Source: Collybiopsis luxurians FD-317 M1 (taxonomy: Eukaryota; Basidiomycota; Agaricomycetes; Agaricales; Omphalotaceae). From it: a stretch of DNA of 21,364 nt. Made by a program: the position numbers and the translations under genes. The notes under the pieces were generated by a model. The model saw nothing but the letters and a program-made list of their open reading frames with translations. It was not told the origin of the DNA and did no database searches. The stretch spans positions 104,670 through 126,033 of the forward strand of contig KN834806.1 of NCBI GenBank assembly GCA_000827265.1. Reading direction: 5' to 3'. This document shows positions 9,735-19,329 of this stretch, piece by piece; the first letter of the stretch is position 1; each line of letters starts with the position of its first letter.

Positions 9735-12228
9735 ATGGACCCTTGGCCTATTGGTTCCAGCCCTTCTGCTCACAGTTTTGACATGGACTTGGAATTAGAT
9801 GATACTAATTCCTTGTCTTCTCCTGTGATGCAAAGGACACACCTGCCAATGGCTGGTATGCTGATTCAGAATTCTTCTCGGCAATATTCTTCCATGCCCA
9901 ACATAAGTTGTTTTTTGTCTTGTATTTTCTGCCTATTACTGCTAACAGATCTGCCAGCATCAACTACCAAATCAAATGATCTCCTCAGGAAGCTACTCAA
10001 TCCAGTCATTCCAGTGTTTACAGCTGATATGAACTGCAACCTCCAAAGAGCTAATGCAGTCTGGAAACATTGCCTATCAAGAGCTCAGTATGGAGAATAT
10101 CCATCTAGCAGCTGAGTTGAATGCAGCTCAGTGAGTTTTTCCTTTGTATATGCTCTTGTCTCGCATTCATTTTTGTCATAGAACCTTGACGCAAACACTT
10201 CAAAGTCTTTGTACATCACAAGCTGCCTCTCTTTCTTTGTCTACAGCCTCTACTGCAGCAGTATCAACTTCTTCTCTGGCCTCTTACTTCCATATGCTCC
10301 CAAAAGTTGACTTCATATACCCGAATTTATTGCAGTGAGACTGTCCAGGCATCAAATTTTTTTTACAACAAACTTAGAAGGAATACCACACTCAAAAGAT
10401 TGACCTGGGCCAACAATTGAATGCTCTAACCTTCCTTCAGTGTGGAGATGGCACTTTTACTGTCAATGATCCTGTTCGAATGAACCAAATCCAGGCCCAC
10501 TCAAAGTCAACCCTCAATCTTTTCTACAAGTTCTACTGTGATCCTGTCACTTGGGGTAAGGCGACCAGCGACATCCTTGACTACTACTGCCGCTCTATGG
10601 CATCTGAGTTTGAGGAGTTCAGGTACTGCAACCATACAAAGTGGAAAGCAAAACAATATGCTACGATTAAATTTCCTGATTGGAAACAGAACTCTGGAAA
10701 TCTTCATAGGTTCAATGCGACAGGTGCATGACTAAAATTCTATATTTTAGCTGAAACTAATTATGTCTTAGATTTATCAGTCATTGCTAAATGCCCTGCC
10801 ACTAACAACATTGTCTTGCCGGTCCCAACAAAGAAGACAAAAACTGGCTCCAGACCTTCAAAGACTCCCCATTTCGCAAGCTCCTCATTGACAAAACAAT
10901 CTGCCACAACTCTTGCCACTCAAACTGATCCTATTTCCCAACCAATTGCCACGGTTAATGAGAAGGAAAATCAATCTCCCCATGACATGGATCCATCCGC
11001 AGGTGTTTCTGCCACATCAGTCTCTCTCGAAGACACTACCAAGGCCACCACTTTTGCTTTTCAGAACAATAGTGATCCTCTGATCACAACTGCTTCTGCC
11101 ACGTCATCAACTGAATCCACCTCTATGAAAAACTCCATCGACTCTACCACAATATCCCTCCAGAACAAGCCTCCCACTGATCTTTCTGCTCCCACCACAT
11201 TATCAAATGATGAATCTCGCAATTTGCCTCCTGCTATAACCTCAAACAATGAATCTCATGCCTCTGAGCTTGCTCAACCTGATTCCACTGCTACTGCTTC
11301 TATACAACTCGAAATGTCTGCATCCAGACCCACTGCCACTGCCATGTCACCAACTAATTCACAGTCTGATTCTTCAATTTGCTTGCCTCCCACTCCTGCT
11401 ATTGATCAAACCCCAGCTGTTGCCGCTATAGCCTTGAACAATGAACCCAATGTCCTGACTTCTGACTCAGCTGCCTCCACCACTGTGTCATCACCAGTGT
11501 CAAATGATACCTCTCCCACATCATCAAAAAACTCGGACCAGTCTAACTTCAGCTCTGCAAAAACTCAGGATATTTCAGGCCCTTCCTCCAGTAGTCAGCC
11601 TCCTGCGACCCTTAGCCATAAGGTCAGTTTAATATCATTTTGATATATAGACTCACCGGTACTCATCATCGAAATCATTTGGATTTTTTACTCATAGATC
11701 AATCCCCTGTACATCAGCTTGATATCTACCATTCAAAGAAATACTGAATCATGTTCTTCCAGTGATGGTTTCATGTTTACAAGTACTGTTGCCACCCCCA
11801 CCTCAACTTCATTCACCATCACCATACCGGCAAAAGCCACAAAATCTGCTGCAAAGGCCAAGGCAAACTGGAGAAATGATCTTCACACAGTCAATGATGC
11901 TGATAAAATCACGAGCCAGTAAACTTTGCACTATCTCTTTGATATCTCTGGATGACTTTCTCTACCAGAAATGTCTTTGCTCTTGACTACCTCTGGACTA
12001 ACCAGCTGACCAAAAGTGAATTCACAGAGAAGTGGCAAGGTGTCCTCAAGGATTCTGTCAAGAAAGCTGTAAGTACTTTATTCAAGTCTTCCGGACTATC
12101 TCAATTGTTCCTTCCAATAGAAATGGTCGGCAAAGGAATGCAAATACAAAACAAAATTCGGCAAGCTTGTGACTATGAAAGATGTCAAGAATTGGTTAGG
12201 TCTGTTCTGCTCTCTCTCGAATACTTGA
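9735..12228 (+). CDS. TnpA-like second transposon protein (multi-exon, possibly damaged)
   Basis: This is the accessory gene of the transposon, probably a DNA-binding partner of the transposase (inferred from position and from the two-gene plan of CACTA elements). Probable exons: 9735-9906, 9949-10130, 10182 to about 10260, 10378-10723, 10781-11622, 11698-11918, 11969-12068 and 12121-12228 (TGA). The recognisable core is in 10378-10723: GDGTFTVNDPVRMNQIQAHS, then EFEEFRYCNHTKWKAKQYAT and FPDW. This resembles a fungal domain with the pattern EF..C...WKA...AT..YP.W that I have seen next to such transposases. A Ser/Thr/Pro-rich linker of about 270 residues follows, then a Lys/Trp-rich end (LWTNQLTKSEFTEKWQGVLK). 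Problems: the frame must shift near 10030-10055, and the donor that joins exon 3 to 10378 is uncertain. It may be a pseudogene. Confidence 0.6.
10724..10780 (+). other. Intron of the TnpA-like gene, 57 bases
   Basis: GTGCAT donor and TTATCAG acceptor; phase 1 on both sides. It leads into VIAKCPATNNIVLPVPTKK. Confidence 0.6.
11623..11697 (+). other. Intron of the TnpA-like gene, 75 bases
   Basis: GTCAGT donor and CTCATAG acceptor, phase 0, joining PPATLSHK to INPLYISLIS. Confidence 0.6.
11919..11968 (+). other. Intron of the TnpA-like gene, 50 bases
   Basis: GTAAAC donor and CTACCAG acceptor. Splicing (phase 2) removes a stop and joins DADKITSQ to NVFALDYLW. Confidence 0.65.
12069..12120 (+). 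other. Last intron of the TnpA-like gene, 52 bases
   Basis: GTAAGT donor and CCAATAG acceptor, phase 0, joining LKDSVKKA to KWSAKECKYKTKFGK. Confidence 0.7.
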
Positions 12229-12341
12229 TTTACTGCTGATTTCACCCTCTGTGGAGTAGGGAGTACCGATAATGTGCAAGGGCAGGGGGATGCAGATGTA
12301 GCTAGCGAGGGGGTGGTTTAGTAGTGTACAATGCAGATATT

Positions 12342-12497
12342 CTCAGATCCGCTCAGGAATAGTATACAATTTCTGTACAGTATAATAAGGTTACCTTATT
12401 GCTCAGATTATCTCAGATCACACCAGAAAAAATGACAAACTCTGAGTGAATTTTGGTGGGTGATCTGAAAATTCAGATTTTGCAGTTTTTCTCAGAT
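12342..12497. repeat. Subterminal TCAGAT repeats of the transposon
   Basis: CTCAGAT occurs at 12342, 12402, 12412 and 12491. TTCAGAT occurs at 12472 and the reverse form GATCTGA at 12462. All are within the last 180 bases of the element. In CACTA/EnSpm elements, short repeated subterminal motifs are binding sites for the TnpA protein. That role is inferred here. Confidence 0.55.
12384..12400. repeat. Perfect 17-base palindrome in the transposon's right end
   Basis: AATAAGGT and ACCTTATT are exact reverse complements separated by one T. The palindrome sits immediately before the paired CTCAGAT motifs. Confidence 0.6.
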
Positions 12498-12500
12498 TTT

Positions 12501-12522
12501 CCCAGGTCTGATTTTCACTGGG
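12501..12522 (-). repeat. Right terminal inverted repeat of the transposon
   Basis: 22 bases ending ...TTTTCACTGGG, reverse complement of the left TIR with one mismatch. Confidence 0.85.
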
Positions 12523-12529
12523 GCTAAAG
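12523..12529 (+). repeat. Right target-site duplication, GCTAAAG
   Basis: Identical to 6018-6024 and directly outside the right TIR. Confidence 0.75.
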
Positions 12530-12970
12530 GGTGAGTCTCAAAATGTTTTCCATCTTCTCAGATGATTTCCTGAGTCATTTTTCTTCTCTCACTCCCAGTT
12601 TCTACTATCGATGAATGAGTCTCTTCCATCTGACTTGCTTTCTGTATTCAATATTGTCATCTTGCTCGCCAATCCCCTCCCAAAATTGTTGTAACACTTT
12701 CAGGTTTCCACTGTGAGGCATGGAAGTGCAACCACTCATTATCATACTGTCTTGTCATACCACAGAACATCTTTCTGTCACAGTTCTGAGCTCATATCTT
12801 CCTCTTCACCTTGTAAGGTGTACAAATGCATTACACTACTTTACCATATCCCCTCACTGCCTTTATCACGGTTATACTCTACTGTAATATTATCTCTTGG
12901 TCTCTTATCCCCGGTTGTCGCTGTGTAATGTATATATATATAAATGTCTTTGTTCAGTGTACCAGAAACA
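12530..12970. other. Spacer between the transposon and the duplicated repeat
   Basis: No gene supported. A TATA-like run (TGTATATATATATAAATG) lies at about 12928-12945, some 25 bases before the start of the long repeat, but no transcript or intact frame follows it that would make it a convincing promoter. Confidence 0.3.
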
Positions 12971-15235
12971 ATGGAGAGACAAGAGAGAGAATCTGCGTGA
13001 CAATAGCAAGTGATTAAGAAACACAAGGAGAAAGACATATAGACATTAATGACCCAGTGCTGACCTTTGGCTTCAACCTCGACCTCCCAGCATCCCAATC
13101 TTCCCTATGATGACTCAATTCCCTCCTACACACCCAAACTCAACCTCCTTGTCTCCACAACTGCTATAACCTCACCCCTCCCAACTCCAGCTCCAGCCTC
13201 AGTCCCAGTTCTTCTCCTCACCCCCAACATCCCTCCAACAGCTGCTTAACATTACTATTCTTACTTGGCCCCTGTCCCAATTGCTGATGGCCAGGTTGTC
13301 GACCACATCCTCTAGACTCTTACCAAAAGCTTTCTATGTGTACCTCCTCAAAACCGTTCTTATCCCAGCACAAATGCAACCAGATTTTTTCACAAAATGT
13401 ATGTTCAAGGAGGAGGGGCCCACCAGATTGTTGTAAGGCTTGTGGTGGTTACAGTGTGGGTGACTAGATCATTATTGGGCTGGGGTGGGTGAAGATACAA
13501 GAGAGAGTTGAGGTGGAGCAAAGCGGTTGTGGTGAGTGAGGAGTGTTGAGAATTGGTGTGGATTTTGGTAAGGGTGCAGGTGAAGGTTTGAAGTGCGAGG
13601 GAGTTACATGGTTCGACACAGGTGAAGATCTGACGTTGTTTGGTGACAATACAACCAACGGCAAGGAAAGAGGTGCCTATGATATAAAACATAGCCTATA
13701 AATCAAATCAAAATTCCCAGTCAACAATAACCCGAGCAGCATTGCACTCACTCCAGAGGGTAATGTCTGTTCCCTCTTCCCTCGCTCATCATCCTGGATA
13801 ATATCAGTTATAAATGCAGGGAGAGGTGTGTTATCAGTCTTGTTAGTTTTTCCTCCCTCCTCCAACTCCGAACTAGATCCAAAACGACAATGATGGTGAT
13901 GAAGCTGACAACCCCAAGGACACACTGAGATTGATGATCACAATAATGACGAGGCTTTGTCCACTGGCGCTATTCTGTTGTCAATGACAATTCAATTGAC
14001 AGTGAGGAAAGTGGTACCTGCAATATACCTCTTGCGTTCAAATTAAATCCAAATCCGTGGTCAATGATAACTCAAACAGCCTCTCGATACAGAGTGTAAC
14101 AAGCATTCCCTTCTCTCTGGCTCATCATCCTGAACAATGTCATTATAGGCACAGGGCAGAGCACATTGTCGGTGCTGCTCTTACTCCCTTCTCCTTCCTC
14201 CTTCCTCTGGCTCTGACGACGATGACAGGGATCCTGACAAGGATCTTGACGAACAATGTTGTTGACGAATAACAATGATGACAAGGCCTCTGCCACCGTG
14301 GCTAATCCCAATGAAGGTGCCGTAGTCACTGCACGACCCTTATCACCCTCCCTGTCCCTCTCCGTTCTGACCCTCATCCCCTTTTTTGTTTTTGTGGTCA
14401 AAACGGACCCCTTGATTGCCTTCCTCGTCTGCCCCTCTGCCCCTCCACTCTCATCCAAATGCCAGGAGGCCAGAGGGGACAAAAGCGGAGAGGAAGATGT
14501 TGAAGCAGATTAGGGCAAGGAACCGGTAAGTGGTGGAGGAGTTAGGTAGTGTCAGAGGTTGAGGGCAGTATCCATTGTCCTGTGGGTGTGGAAGGGGTGG
14601 TGAGGATGTGTCAATGCAGATATAGATAATGCGATAGACCGACAAGGATGGAACGCGACAGACTGATGACTGGATTGATGAGAGGACAGATTGAGGACAA
14701 AGGCATAGTCAGAAACACGAAACCCCTGAAAGAATCAAAAACAGTGGGCAGAGAGTGCAGGGTTGACTGTGAGTTGACTTTTCCTGCACTTTGCTAGGGT
14801 TTCAGAAAAGGAAGCTAGAGGTTGAACTAAACAGAGAGAGACACATTAGCTACATGTCTAAAAGGTAATGACCAAAAGCTCATTGAACATACTCATAACT
14901 GTAATGCAAAATCATCTGATGACACCCATTCTCCCTCTCAATAACATCCACAAGGCCTGAATAATCCTCAATCCTTTTCCTCGCATCTTTGATGTGCCCT
15001 ATGTTACAAGAGACTTCTGCTTGATGAATGCACAGCCGATGCTGATGATAATATCTGTAGTACTGGAGATGGTAATGACTATGGGGAGCTAATGTTGGGA
15101 GAGGCACACATTGTGTTGAGTTTTTCATCCAGTGTGTAAGTTATGATGGAGAGGATAGAGATAATCAATACATTGTGGGTGCCAGTCTGCTGAATGGTGA
15201 AGAGACTGGCCAGAGCTATGCGACATGGTTAATTT
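12971..15235 (+). repeat. Long direct repeat, copy A (diverged)
   Basis: Many blocks recur in the same order and orientation in copy B. Examples: ATGGAGAGAC (12971/15537), CTTCAAC (13071/15744), ATGTTCAAGGAGGAGG (13401/16114), CTATAAATC (13696/16418), AACCGGT (14521/16937), TTCAGAAA (14801/17279) and CACAGCC (15031/17507). Offsets drift between about 2.4 and 2.7 kb because of indels and an extra internal duplication. Translated stretches still agree (for example NPNEGAVVTARPLSPS versus AVNESTIIVAPPSSPP), so the unit probably contained coding sequence. No intact gene remains and the family is not recognised. Confidence 0.7.
13636..14320 (+). repeat. 340-base tandem duplication inside copy A
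   Basis: 13636-13977 and 13978 to about 14320 align head to tail at a constant offset of 340 bases: GACAATA at 13645 with GACAATT at 13985, and TCAACAATAA at 13721 with TCAATGATAA at 14061. Both copies then carry similar CTCATCATCCTG, CTCC-rich and GACGA/AATGATGA-rich blocks. Copy B has only one equivalent segment. Confidence 0.6.
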
Positions 15236-15536
15236 CCATGAACTGAGTTTGCATTTTATACAAGAACATCGGGATAATATGAGCTTTGACTTGCGACCAG
15301 CATGGTTTGGCATTAAAGTGGACAAGAAGGATGTGGATGATGGCAGGATGGAAGCAGGCTGTTGAATTAGGGAATTAAGGCACTGTTGTATTTTGTGTAT
15401 TGACAGTACGTGCCAGCGACGTGTCAGAAGCAAGATTGATATCTGAGCTAGTAGCTTAGAGCCTATCGCATTTGCTTTGCCCATCCAATTCAGGAATTGC
15501 AGAGTTACATAGAGTTGCACAGTGAATTAGGAGATT
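15236..15536. other. Junction between repeat copies A and B
   Basis: About 300 bases with no clear counterpart in the corresponding place and no supported gene. Weak similarity of 15407-15450 to 17764-17800 (GTGCCA...GACA...ATATC) hints that the repeat unit once extended this far. Confidence 0.35.
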
Positions 15537-17670
15537 ATGGAGAGACACAGAGAGAGATCCAAATCAGGACAGTCTGATAGACGATACTAGTCAGGAAAGA
15601 AAAAAAAAGACATGTACACATGGATCGGACATGAGACTGAGGGTAAGCAAGGTCTAATGGACAAAATATGATCCTTTGTTTGAATTCACAACTCTCAAAC
15701 CACCATATTTGAATGCCATAGGTTCCACCGCTCATGGCCTGGACTTCAACTTTCCAACATCCTGATTGTCTCTACATCCACAATAACCTGATTCTCTCAT
15801 ACAAACACCAACTTGACCTCCTCTACTTCCACAACCACTGTACACCCATACCTCCCAACCACGAGTCCGACTCCAACCCCAGCCCCAGCTGTTATCCGCA
15901 TCCACCCAGCATCCTGATCCCCCACCCATAGCCAGTAAACATTACTATTGACCATGCCTCACTCCACCCTCACGCTTCCCCTCATCCTGATTCCCAATGA
16001 CCAGGTCACTATCGCATCTCCAAACACTCCCCAAAAACTCTCCATATACCCCTCCTCCATGCATCCATGCATTCATATCCCAGCAGAAATGTGCAGAGTT
16101 TTTGACTGAAAGTATGTTCAAGGAGGAGGGGGCCCATCAAAATTTTGTAGGGCCTGCAGTGGTTATGGGGCAGATGACTAATGACTATTATTGGGTTGAG
16201 CTGGGGCAAAAATGCACAAGGGGGTGGAGTTGGGGCAAAGCAGTGGTAAGGAGCATTGGGGATTCATCTGGATTTGGGTAGGGCATTAGATAGCAGGTTG
16301 GAATGGGAGGGAGTTATGTGGTTCAATATAGATGAAGAGTCGAGGTTGTTCATTAATGGCTCAATCGATGGCGAGGGAGGAAGTTGCGCCTGCAATGAGG
16401 AAAGATGCATCTCCTGTCTATAAATCCAATCTGAACTCCCAGCCAATGACCATCCAAACAGCACCACACTCCATAGAAAGGGAAAAGCTGCTTCCTGTTC
16501 CCTTGCTGATATCCCAGAGAATGTCCAAGTTGTTTATAGACGCAGAGGAGCATATTGATTGCCACTCTTATTTCCTCCTCCTTCCTCGGACTCCGACCCA
16601 GACCCAGATGGGGACGACGGCGATGAGGGCAAGGGCACCAATGATGATGCTGTGGACCCCAAAACAGATTGACATTGACAATCACAGCAATGATGAAGCA
16701 TCTGCTCCCGCCGCCGCTGGTGCTGTCAATGAAAGTACCATCATCGTCGCACCACCCTCATCACCCCCAACCCTCTCCACCTTAATCCTTGCCCCGCTCA
16801 TCACCCTAGCTGTCACAAGCAGACTCTTGACTGCCATTGTCATCCCCTCCTTCACCCCCTTCACCCTCATCCAAACACCACAAGATTGGGACAGACAAAG
16901 GTGGGGAGAATGACATCGATGTAGGTGAGGGGAAGGAACCGGTTGGTGGTGGAGGGGTGTGAAGTTAAGTAATGTCCAAGGTGAAGAGCTGTGTATATCC
17001 TCCTGTGGGAGTGGAAGAGGTGGTGGAGGATGTATCGATGTAGATAGATATGATGCAATGGATTGGCAAAGACAGAATGGAATGGACAGATTAATGGATG
17101 GACATGAGGAAGGAGGGAAGTAATAACATAGTCAAAAATGTGAACATCTTGAAAGAACAGAATGGAACTCACAATGACTGGAATATTGTCCCAATGTGAC
17201 ATCACATGCTGCAAATGATGCGTCATTGACCATGGCTCTGTTTTACTTTCACTTTGTTGAAGTTTCAAGCGCTTGTGCTTCAGAAAGGGAAGCTAAAGGT
17301 TAAACTAGAAAAAAAAAAGAGAAAGATGAGTTAGCTACAGATCCGAAACATAATAACCACCAACTCGCTAAACATACATACTCTTACAACACACTTTTTT
17401 CACTGACTCTGTAAGGTCCAAAATAACCCTTGTCCCCAGCTTATTCTTGATAACTTGACCTGCCACAAAGTCTTCGCTATGTCCTACACTACCTGCTCAA
17501 TAAATACACAGCCAATGCTGACGAGGGGGTATGGGGTTCTGGATATGATGGCCATGGGGGAGCAGCACACACAGTGAGAGAATACTTGGATGTTGTGTAT
17601 GAGTTAGGATGGAAAGGATGGAGAGAGAGCCGGGGCAGGAGTTTGTTGAAAAGACTAGCTAGAGTTTTCG
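15537..17670 (+). repeat. Long direct repeat, copy B (diverged)
   Basis: Second copy of the unit starting at 12971, in the same orientation, with about 107 extra bases near its start and one rather than two copies of the 340-base segment. Open frames such as 15997-16281 and 16332-16913 fall inside it. They contain peptide stretches shared with copy A (SMFKEEGAHQ here, YVQGGGAHQ in A), but no start or domain supports a present-day gene. Confidence 0.7.
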
Positions 17671-18408
17671 AAACTGGATCTCATAGTCATACGATGTGCA
17701 CATTATATGGCAACCATTTTTGGTGATGTAATAAGTTAATGGGGGAGTTGTACCGAGCCGCAGGGTGCCACCGACACTTGACTGACATATCAGAGTTATA
17801 TATTATCAGCCTTTGGCTCATCAAGATAGATATTTTCCAAGTCCGTCGTATCGGGGTACCCTTATGAGATGCGTTTTTCATTGCTCCCTGTCTCCTTCAA
17901 GTTCACCTCATCGCTTTCACTCCCCATCTGTCCCATCCTTCAGACTTGGGCTCAGAGTAGTTGACGCATCACAAAGTTGTCTATCTTCCCTCCCAGTTCT
18001 CCACATTGACAATCGTGATGGTATACTTAGAATGGAAGCATGATGATAAGGTATTTTGTGGAGGATCCCGAGATTAAAACATTAGGTTTGGAAAGTGTGC
18101 TTTGGATGAGGAAATGAAATCGGACAGGTGACAGTAAATGTAAAACCTAATTAGAACTTAGAGGTGGCTGTTGATAGAGTGGGGAACGTGCTCCGCTATA
18201 TTCCTGTCCAGGTCGCATTATGGATTGTCCTCATGTAGGTAACGTGTAATACCATGAGGCTTGAAGCTTCATTCCGGAAATGCCTCAATTGATGCTAGAT
18301 AATGTAGAACATGTGAACAGGCTCAAGATATATCAATCATGTCAAGATGTACATATAATTCTGCACCGACCATGATTTCTCCAGGTTGGCTGTACCAGAT
18401 ATTGTTTT
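17671..18408. promoter_or_regulatory. Upstream region of the NLR gene
   Basis: No gene supported. The last part must contain the promoter and 5' UTR of the downstream NLR gene. A weak TATA-like CATATAATT lies at about 18352. An upstream ATG at 18372 opens a 12-codon frame. No other motif is convincing. Confidence 0.3.
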
Positions 18409-18467
18409 GTAAGTGATACTATCTTTAATTATGTCGGCGTCTAGTATAATTCTTTGGCTTTTTTCAG
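18409..18467 (+). other. 5' UTR intron of the NLR gene, 59 bases
   Basis: GTAAGT donor, pyrimidine-rich stretch and TTTTTCAG acceptor, 14 bases before ATG 18482. It explains why the open frame upstream of 18482 is not used as coding sequence. Confidence 0.65.
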
Positions 18468-18872
18468 GAAGAAATACAACAATGTTTTTGTTCAAGAAAG
18501 CCAAGAAAGGATTCAATAATTTGAGGCGTCACAGAGGCAATGTTAATGCAGCTGGAAGTACACCTGAACTGCATAACGTTGCACAGGATTCCCATGTTCC
18601 CAGAAACTCCGAGTCAGATGTTTCTGCAATGTCAGTTCCAGTTCAAATGAACATACAGGGGAATCCAGTTTTTCATAGGAGCCAACTGGCAACTGAAGGG
18701 CAGGTTCCTCAAGAGTCTTCTATTCAGCACCAAGCTTTGCAAACCGCTGGTGCTGTTGCAGAAACAGGGATCAAGATTCTGAAACAGCTTTCTGATATTA
18801 TACCTGTAGCAGGTTCAGGATTGGGTACTGCACTTGGAGTAGTTTCCAAGTGTATTCAGATCTACCATGCAA

Positions 18873-18932
18873 GTATTCCTATGCAATAATTTCACTTTTA
18901 GTTTTTACTGATATCTTGACCTATAAAGCAAG
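18873..18932 (+). other. Intron 1 in the NLR coding region, 60 bases
   Basis: GT donor at 18873 (GTATTC) with acceptor AAGCAAG, joining IQIYHA to TDNKEQFNKLSEEL in frame. An alternative GC-AG intron using the stronger donor GCAAGT at 18870 with acceptor ATAAAG is also in frame, so the exact junction is unsure. Confidence 0.55.
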
Positions 18933-19059
18933 CAACAGACAACAAGGAACAATTCAACAAACTGAGTGAAGAGTTATCTACCAAGCTTGCAGAAGTCAAG
19001 CAATATATGCAGGAGAGTAGATCTACTGAAATGAATCAAATTTTCCAAACCTTGGCCGA

Positions 19060-19111
19060 GTATGGATTTAGTTTCACCTTTGAAGAATATTCAACTTATA
19101 GTTATTTACAG
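19060..19111 (+). other. Intron 2 in the NLR coding region, 52 bases
   Basis: GTATGG donor and TTTACAG acceptor, joining FQTLAE to ELERISSKASPQ (phase 2). Confidence 0.7.
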
Positions 19112-19271
19112 GGAGTTGGAAAGAATTAGTAGCAAGGCTTCACCTCAGCAGAACAAAAATTGGCTGGCTCAAGTTCTGGAGAAGACAGATAAAATTGTTT
19201 CTGCAGATAAGATTTCTCAAGAAATCACAAGCTATTTCAAGGACATCAAAAATGCATTCGATGCTTGTCAG

Positions 19272-19329
19272 GTATGGATTAGAACTCATAGGGCTATCCA
19301 TAAAAGTTTTAAGATAGTGCAATCTGCAG
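19272..19329 (+). other. Intron 3 in the NLR coding region, 58 bases
   Basis: GTATGG donor and CTGCAG acceptor, phase 0. It joins KNAFDACQ to RKVLFHIERNTTDISQVG, which continues open into the NACHT exon up to the first stop at 19525. Confidence 0.65.

Larger units (their letters stand above)
6025..12522 (+). mobile_element. Complete 6.5 kb CMC (CACTA/EnSpm-related, Tnp2-type) DNA transposon
   Basis: Both ends are visible: 22-base TIRs at 6025-6046 and 12501-12522 (starting CCCAGTGAAAATC, one mismatch), flanked by a direct repeat GCTAAAG. Inside are two genes in the same orientation: a Tnp2-type transposase (6288-9596, broken) and a TnpA-like protein (9735-12228). Subterminal TCAGAT motifs cluster at the right end. 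A transposase plus a second DNA-binding-type ORF and repetitive subterminal regions is the known plan of CACTA/EnSpm elements. Because the transposase is dead, this copy could move only with help from an intact relative. The single TIR mismatch and the many coding lesions mean the insertion is not recent. Confidence 0.85.

Noticed and set aside
12700..12970. Solo LTR
   Set aside because: No TG...CA boundaries with a target duplication and no partner LTR were found.
16867..17268. 133-codon minus-strand frame in copy B
   Set aside because: His/Leu/Pro-rich with no domain, lies antisense to the repeat and is not kept in copy A.
18413..18481. Upstream extension of the NLR first exon
   Set aside because: It lacks a proper ATG in that position and lies mostly within a clear GTAAGT...TTTTCAG intron.
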